This document shows positions 57,370-64,000 of a stretch of DNA of 64,000 bases, in pieces; position 1 is the stretch's first letter, and each line of letters begins with the position of its first letter. The position numbers and the translations under genes were made by a program. Source of the DNA: Stenopsyche tienmushanensis (lineage: Eukaryota; Arthropoda; Insecta; Trichoptera; Stenopsychidae); the NCBI GenBank assembly GCA_008973525.1, contig WACJ01000045.1, positions 558,001-622,000 on the forward strand. The letters are read 5' to 3'. The notes beneath the pieces are model-generated. The model was not told the origin of the DNA. It worked only from the letters and a program-made list of their open reading frames with translations, and searched no databases.

Positions 57370-57900
57370 AATTCAAGCATACAGGACGGTGTCAGAAGTC
57401 GCTATACTAGTGCTTACTGCCATACCACCTATAGACCTACTGGCACAGGAGAGACAGGCCCGACAAACGGGAACAAAAAAAGAAGATACAAGCAGAATAG
57501 AAAGCGTAATGAGAAGAAGCACGGCCTGCTGAATCTTCACCTAATCCGAAATCTTACCAGGAATGGATGTTTTGGCAACTATCTTCAAAAAATTGGAAAT
57601 AAGACTGCTTTCCTTAATGCTTAAAGACGCTGAAGCATGGACAGCATGGACTAAATATGCCACCTGCATCATAAAAAGGGAAGAAGAAGCAGAGAGAGAA
57701 AGAATAAGGACGTAGCTGAGTAGTACTATGTGTGCCCATGCTACTGTGCATATTAGAGTGAGGTATAATTCTGGCCATGTGCCAGTTACTAAACCCAATG
57801 GAAAAAAAGGAATCACACCTGGCATCCACCCTTGAACAATGCTTAACTAGTAGCCGGATGGCAACTGAAGATGGGGGTAAAAAGTGTGAGTAATAATCCC
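57370..57900 (+). pseudogene. R1-like ORF2 C-terminal relic
   Basis: Reads AYRTVSEVAILVLTAIPPID and LLAQERQARQTGTKKE, later LKDAEAWTAWTKYATCIIKR and EEEAERERIRT. Closest to the element at 32130-32640. The Cys/His motif is lost. Confidence 0.65.
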
Positions 57901-58289
57901 ACACCATATCACCAGCGGTGTCTTTTGTGGGTGTTTTTTGAAAATATTTTCTCATCTAACAGACACAGTTTTGTAATATTTTATAGTTTGATCGCAATGC
58001 CTAAAAGTTTTAACATTTGGAATATCAGACATTACTTTCGTACAGCAATACCATGCATCGTGGTCATATATTGTGTTATCATTTGTTATCTATCATATCT
58101 ATTGGCACGTTGATAAACCGTGTACCGATGACTGTGTCATATATAAATAAATTCCAATTCATATTTGATAATCGAAATATTTAGCTCAAATGTTGATTTC
58201 AATGTGACTTTTTTAAATTTACAGCAAATTCATGTTCAATTATAATATTATATATATATATGTACATATGGAAAAATAGCGCCGTAGAT

Positions 58290-58730
58290 ATTTAATATAG
58301 ATATTTGAATTAGGATGGTCATCAATGGTATAGGTGGAGCCAGAAATATAACCCCCCCCCCGCGCAGGGTATCGTTACCTGCTAGAAAAAAGAGATGAAA
58401 TCTCAATTCATACACTTTTTATTACTGCATATTGCGTCATATATTAGCGGTTGCGCGCGCATGGGACTACGTTATCAAACCACGTGACTTGGTACTAAAA
58501 TATTAAAAATTGAGTCTTCTGATTTTAATATAAAAATAGTTTGACCGAATAAAACTCACAGTGGGATGAGGTACCACAAAAGCAGCCTTCAAAATAAACA
58601 TTTTCATCCAGTTTCTCTCTAGCCAGTTTATAAAGCCCGTGCCCACCCCTCCATATATTGACAATATTTTCTTCTTTAATTCGTCTGCAATAGACACATC
58701 ATGCTTTTTAGAAAAACAATCTAATAAATA
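58290..58730 (-). repeat. Duplicated segment shared with 26935-27280
   Basis: Includes ATTTGAATTAGGATGGTCAT, the poly-C run and the exon described at 58560-58684. The copies differ by an insert of about 100 bases after the poly-C (58365-58470), which contains its own near-repeat. Confidence 0.6.
58560..58684 (-). CDS. Orphan exon of ankyrin-gene type
   Basis: 125 bases between acceptor ctattgcag and donor ACT/gtgagt, entering in phase 1 and leaving in phase 0. Reads DELKKKILSIYGGVGTGFIN, WLERNWMKMFILKAAFVVPH, PT. Two exons of the 21-exon ankyrin gene (45236-45360 and 39319-39443) have the same length and phases, and the end MFILKAAFVVPHPT sits where ankyrin helix 1 would. No partner exons were found, so it may be a dead copy. 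Residue similarity to ankyrin is weak. Confidence 0.4.
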
Positions 58731-58734
58731 ATCT

Positions 58735-58960
58735 CTCTTTGTTTGTATGTAATGCGCTACCATACCGTTCATCAGATTGCGATAAACTTCGTCCACTTAT
58801 TGCTAAAAATTGCGCGAGTAACATAGGCATAGTCTAATATATAAAAATAAATGTTTGTTTGTCCGTATTTAATGCGCTTCCAAATCGTTCGTCCGATTGC
58901 AATAAAATTTTGTCAACTTACTGTTTACACTTGCGGGAAAAACATAAGCATAGTAAATTT
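58735..58960 (+). repeat. Repeat H, two tandem units
   Basis: Two copies about 120 bases apart of TTTGTTTGT.(T/C)GTAT..AATGCGCT(A/T)CCA, CCGTTC.TC.GATTGC.ATAAA and the GCG.GA...ACATA.GCATAGT end. Confidence 0.65.
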
Positions 58961-59817
58961 TTGGCTCCAAAGCACCTGCATTCTGGTGTAAAAATAGGTG
59001 AAATATTAACGTACATTGCTGCTGAAATATAATATTTAATAAAGACTACAGCTTCGTTTTGAAGTTAATGAGTACGGTTTAAATTTTGGGATGTTTTTCA
59101 CTATAATATTATCTAGTCAACCAAGCTAAAGTTTTAAGGTTTTCGCGTAAATAAATTATTTTTTGGGGTAAAAATTGTCAAGAAAATGGTAAAAAATATG
59201 AAAGTTTAACTAAGAAGCCAACTATTTTTTTTTAATTTTATACTTTTTTAAAAAATTTTATAGCTTGGTTGACTGCCTACACATATTGAAAATCAAAAAA
59301 TATTACTATTTTCGATATCAGTTCAACAGGAAACCTTCGATAAGTGGCTATCCGTTTGATATCAGGAGAGAAGGCGCCTAATAGAATACCTTATAACTCG
59401 GCCATTTTGTTTTTAAAAAAATTAATTAATCAGCACTTTAAGGTTGTAATAAAATAATATCAAAAAGTGGTACGATTATTTTATCTATTATTAAATTTTT
59501 ATTGAAAATTTGAAGCAGTGAATGGCTATGATAAAGCGAAGACCAGCTCGAGTCACGATTTGGGTCACAAAAGCTGCAGAAGGTTAATTTTTTACATACG
59601 TTTGGAACATGGATCATCATTTTAGATAGAAAATATAATTAATAATGCTATTGTATTATCCGCTTAACCTGCAACATCGTCTGTAGTGCGTTATAAGAAT
59701 AATAAAATAAATATCATATGAATCATAATAAAATCGGATTTTACGCATCTATAGAAGAAATTGGATCTAAAGCTTTGTAGCAATAAGTATTGATATAAAA
59801 TGATTTATAATAAATAA

Positions 59818-60135
59818 TATTATGATTTATTATGCATACAAAGACTGTACATAAACAGTATATCTATATTTATTGCTGAGCAGAACCTCTATAGATTCCA
59901 AACATTACCTTCTAATAGCGGAAAGACATTAATTTCTGCTAGCTATCCTGTGGCTAATAGTTCACTTTGGTATTCCTTAATTAAATTATGTACTATGGAT
60001 AATGTTGTATTCGGTAAATTAAGCAAATCCTTCAAATTTAACTTGTATTATTACAATGCTTCGATACAATTTAAATCATGCAACGATGCTATAGTTGAAG
60101 ATGTCGTTCCTAATATTGACAAAAAAATAATATAA
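59818..60135 (+). other. Unassigned open segment
   Basis: About 105 codons open on the + strand between stops (RLYINSISIFIAEQNLYRF, LISASYPVANSSLWYSLIK, CNDAIVEDVVPNIDKKII). Only the last 62 follow an ATG. Composition is varied, less biased than chance AT-rich frames, so it could be an exon of an unrecognised gene. No family is recognised. Confidence 0.2.
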
Positions 60136-60340
60136 TATACAAAAAGTTTTTGGGGGTTAAGAGGGTAATTTGCTACGTTTCACCCATAGGCCCTATTTTC
60201 TAAGTGTCAAGATTGTCGAAAAATATTTTGTTCAAAATTTTGAAAAAATATACAAAATTTCAGCTTTAAACCATCATAACTTTTTTATGTGTAGTCGTAA
60301 TAGCATAAAATAACTTTTTTTTATATTTGGCAATATATTT
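60135..60340 (+). repeat. Dispersed repeat F, copy 3
   Basis: TTTTTGGGGGTTAAGAGGGT, CACCCATAGGCCCTATTTTC and AAGTGTCAAGATTGTCG, aligned with 27346-27600. Confidence 0.55.
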
Positions 60341-60642
60341 TTGATCTAAATAAATCATTATTTCATGCGATTGGATTAAAGAAAATTAGTTCTGAGCTTC
60401 TAAAGGCACAATAAATGCCCAAACGAATAAGAAATCTCAATTTCTAAATTCTCTTAACAAAAAAGTAACAGCTATTCTGAACTTAGTATAGTTTTAAAAA
60501 TATCTCTAATTCATATTCTTTACAACTATATGCTATATGTCATACTAATCATTAAATAAATCGTTAAACTTGAAGAGTTACCGGTTTTCCAGGGTCTTTG
60601 CCTCATTTGAACACAATGTTTCACTTACTATCCATCAGTTTT

Positions 60643-61160
60643 CGGGTGGGTGTTAGACTCCATGATGCCCACCCATAAAACCCTAAGGGAGGAGCCAACC
60701 CTACGCCCATGGGCAATAGTTGAACCCCCAGGGTAATGATGTGGAGTAGAGATGTGCGAATGTAACCTCGTCGGTTTGCTCATCAAACCCTGCTGGGGTG
60801 GCCCAGCTAACATGAGTTGGGTGCGCAGGTCACCTTGTAAAGGGGTGTGTGGAATAGCCGATTACAGTAGTTGGTGGAGACTACGTCAAAGGCTCACCAC
60901 TATCTTCAACAGCCTAGGCAAACAGGAGAGAAGGGTTTTAGGCTGTTCGAACGGCAACTCGTCTCCGTGGCTAGGTACTATGTGAATGACCGAACTGATA
61001 CGAGTACCATGGGGAAGGGGTAGCCCGCGGAAACCTCGCCTCCTTTGGAGGACGTGGAGCATAAGGGGTGGGCACCTTGACGCTCCGCACGTAGCGTTTC
61101 TCGTGGGGTTAAAGGATCAGTTGGAAGACACTCTTTGTGTGTGGGTTCGATTTGTAATGA
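60643..61160 (+). repeat. Dispersed repeat I, copy 2
   Basis: CGGGTGGGTGTTAGACTCCA start; CCAACCCTACGCCCATGGGC; GGTGGCCCAGCTAACATGAG; GACGCTCCGCACGTAGCG; GGATCAGTTGGAAGACACTC. More complete than copy 1 in the middle part. Confidence 0.65.
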
Positions 61161-61164
61161 ACCC

Positions 61165-62605
61165 CCAACCCAGTCAGTCTGATGGATAGATATTTAACGT
61201 TGTGTGCGTAATTTACGCCATGTTCAGTTACTTCAAGTTGAAATTCCAAGTGAATTACTTGAGAGTGCCACTGGACAGAAGACTTAGGTGGGTGTCGGAG
61301 GCTCGAGTTCAGGAGTTGGCTGCGATGGGAGAACTGCACTCAACGCAGTGCTCTTATTTCCTAATAACAATAACCGATGAAAATAATTTTGCCGCATCAT
61401 CTTCTACAAGAATGGAATATGGCATCCTAAAAAAAAGATATAGACGTTTAATTTTGAGCTAACCCATATTCATCTAATTTTGGTGGTATTATCACTGTTG
61501 TTGCTATTAAATTATTTGAATAAATGCAATTAATTTACATAATACAGATGGTGCATATATCGTCAAACACTTCAAGATGCTGAATCCTGACATTGAACCA
61601 CAATAAGATTAAAAATTCAATCGTAAACAAAGCAGTAACACTCAAATCTCTTTTTGTGCTGCTTTTTTTATGCGATTTCGAAGTTATGCGATTTTTTTCA
61701 AGCACTTTTTTAATTTCATAAAGAGTACGAATCGAGATATTTTGGATAAAATCGGAAATAAATCATCAACACTATCCGAAATTTCGAAAAAAATATATAA
61801 TAAGAAGAGAGCGATTTTGAGTCATATCGAAAATCGCAACGAAAATTATCATACAGCGATGATAGTTTGTAATTAAGATAATAAATATTTCTCTAGTGGA
61901 TGACTGACATTTCAGATGCCAGATGTCAGACATCCTTACAATTTTACCAATTATGCAAGACGTCCTTTAAATGTTACCAAAAATGTTGTTTTCCTGTTTT
62001 TTTTACTAACTTTTTTTATGCGATTTTGGATATATTTTATATATCTGTTTCAAAGTTGTGCGGTTTTTAAAATCCATGGAACGCATCTTCACTTTTTGCA
62101 TGTTAGTCATAGCTTTCCGCATGAGCACATCTACCGCATAAAAAAAGTTTTAAGTGTATTTTGTTCTCACTTACGTCCAACTGCAATTCCATTGCATAAT
62201 AAAATGATTTATTATCATTTTGAATTGTTCCCAATTTATTTGTTGTAGGCGTTGTGTAACATTTTGACTGAGAATATAATTTAAGCACAGTGAATCATAC
62301 GCAGAAGCATCTCACTAATTTCTTCTAATGTGATTTTAATTAGACAATTGAATCAATCGCACATGGACTTTTATGTCTTTTTCAATGAAGCTCAATGACT
62401 TGTTTAATTGTGACCAATATCGTACACTTTTTCCTTATTTGACCCACTGTTGAAGATGCTATAAATCATTATGTAGCTTTTAAATTAGGCTTGGCGATCG
62501 TAAAATGAATCATTATTAAATATTTTCATATGAAATGTCCGATCTTTAAATGTGCAAATGTTGTGAAAATATGTGTTGGTAACATTATTGTTATATAAAA
62601 TTTTA
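61165..62605. other. Intergenic, no confident gene
   Basis: AT-rich. A short frame at 61709-61876 (DILDKIGNKSSTLSEISKKI) after an acceptor-like run could be an exon but has no supporting neighbour. Confidence 0.3.
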
Positions 62606-62932
62606 ATTTTAATCACAGTGGCAATGACTCTAGAAATAAAAATGAGTCGCGTAGAAAATCAACTAGCAGCGTTGATGACGATTAGCTACTGGCGAAAATC
62701 GAGCGCAATTCATTCATTACTTTACAATGCTTTGTTGAAAGGTAAAATTCTCTTAAATCGCCATTTTAATAGAATTAAAGAAGGAAAAAACTTCAATAAA
62801 TGGATTCGTTATCAATTGATAAAAGTCAATAAGCTGCGACGGCGACAGATAATACCTTATTTATTAATTGATAAAAGTGGCGCCTTCATTGAAAGATATC
62901 TTGATGATGAAAAATTTGTAACGTATAAATGA
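62606..62932 (+). other. Unassigned open segment, possible terminal exon
   Basis: Follows an acceptor-like ttaatcacag and stays open for about 108 codons to TGA 62930-62932: EIKMSRVENQLAALMTISYW, RKSSAIHSLLYNALLKGKIL, KLRRRQIIPYLLIDKSGAFI. Basic, helical composition unlike the chance frames nearby. No family recognised; may be a real small exon or chance. Confidence 0.25.
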
Positions 62933-62934
62933 CC

Positions 62935-63855
62935 TGGATATGAACAGATCGCTTATCAATTTAAAATTACTAAGGATTTTTAAAATTTAATTTCAATACG
63001 ATGCAGAGTGACGACTATAGAAAATCGGACATTTCATGTGAAAACACTTATAATTATTCGTACACTTATAGTACGGAAATATTTATTTAATATTTTTAAA
63101 TTGATGCATCCTTCGTTTCAACAGGAATTAACTTATTTGCTTTGTGAGAGTACGACAAGTTGTTCAGACTACTTTCGGCATGCAATAATCTACATTGGAC
63201 ATTAATCAGGTTGTATGAAGCGGCTTAAAGGAGCCGACTTTAAGTTTAATGCATATAGGACGATAAGGACAGGCTTAATCTGCAAAGTAATAATGCTCAA
63301 AGAACGAGCTCTTTGTAAAAAAAAAGGATACATCAGCACTGAGACCGCACAGAAATGCATCTCTGGTCGTTTGCGTAAGTGATAAAATTATCAATAGCTG
63401 CAGAAGCTTTATTAATTCCAGTATTAAATAGCAAACGCGTTGGATTTATGTACACTTCCTTCAGAAATTGGTTTACATTTTTCACGACAGAATCAAAGTT
63501 CTACCTCATTCCATTTCCTTTGGATGGTTCATTGGCTCCATTTCCTATTTTCATGCTGAACTCGCATATGTTATGATCATCTTTCATTTTGATTGAAAAA
63601 ATTTTTTTTTGCGTGTTTCATAACATATAATGTACCATGCATCGCATATTGTATTCCAGAAAGGCTGTTGAAATTGGCCAACGAATGAAACAGTATTAAA
63701 ATTATATATTTTTGTACAATTTATGTTGCATGCTGAAACATTTTGTTGCCATTTAAAATAAATATACTATATTTAAATGATGATTTGTATGGTAATGTGC
63801 ATGTGCGTTCAATGGGCTGCATATTAACAATCCGCTGTTTCTGACACCAATGTAA
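62935..63855. other. Intergenic, no gene seen
   Basis: AT-rich with short chance frames only. Confidence 0.4.
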
Positions 63856-63857
63856 CG

Positions 63858-63925
63858 TAAAGCAGGACGCTCTCGGGGCAGAGTTCCCGAATCATTCACT
63901 ACGTACGTACGTTCCACTATTTAAG
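63858..63925 (-). repeat. Repeat C fragment
   Basis: GGACGCTCTCGGGGCAGAGTTCCCGAATCA matches the block at 33820-33860 (GGGCGCTCTCAGGACAGAGTCCCGAGTCA), same orientation. Confidence 0.5.
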
Positions 63926-64000
63926 TTTGTCCTGAACTTGTCGTCTTCTGAAGACCATGACAATATTATCAATCCACTGTAATTAAAATCTACAGATGGG

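Noticed and set aside
1..64000. tRNA, rRNA, CRISPR arrays, bacterial operons, riboswitches
   Set aside because: No cloverleaf, rRNA core, spaced direct repeats or bacterial ribosome-binding pattern was found by eye.

Overview
The window is nuclear DNA of an arthropod, very probably an insect. It is AT-rich, its genes are split by GT-AG introns, and it carries a facilitated trehalose/sugar transporter of the insect Tret1 type and an intron-rich ankyrin-repeat gene. Mariner, hAT, piggyBac-like, R1-like and RTE-like elements fill the spaces. The species cannot be fixed from the sequence. No bacterial, CRISPR, rRNA or tRNA feature was seen. Most long open frames are decayed transposons or chance frames; the host genes are visible only as short exons joined by matching splice phases.

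Layout. 1-21.8 kb holds the Tret1-like transporter on the + strand: four exons (139-204, 10286-10472, 20542-20729, 20804-21823), two introns of about 10 kb, and a predicted product of 486 residues. The introns are packed with repeats: an R1-like relic interrupted by a hAT MITE that itself contains a piggyBac-like MITE (about 1.2-3.6 kb), solo-LTR-like copies, mariner relics, TIR elements and a foldback element. 21.8-24.5 kb carries MITEs and an RTE fragment. 24.8-31.0 kb holds two partial, recently duplicated ankyrin-gene tails on the - strand. 31.3-32.9 kb is an internally deleted R1-like element.

32.9-50.4 kb is a single - strand ankyrin-repeat gene. It was reconstructed as 21 exons whose phases all join, giving 926 residues. 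Its introns contain several transposons, among them an R1-like element with a 15-bp target duplication, an RTE element with an open reverse transcriptase frame and a 13-bp target duplication (inserted in an older mariner), and several mariner relics. 50.5-64 kb has no confident host gene, only dispersed repeats, R1-like ORF1/ORF2 pieces, mariner relics, an orphan ankyrin-type exon and a few unassigned short frames.

Main points for follow-up: the strict alternation of splice phase (0,1,0,1...) across 20 consecutive ankyrin exons with introns at fixed places in the repeat; a hAT MITE family that carries a captured piece of an R1-like retrotransposon, seen in two copies with perfect 8-bp target duplications; three-level nesting at 1.2-3.6 kb; and an Arg in the normally Gln-Gln helix-7 motif of the transporter.
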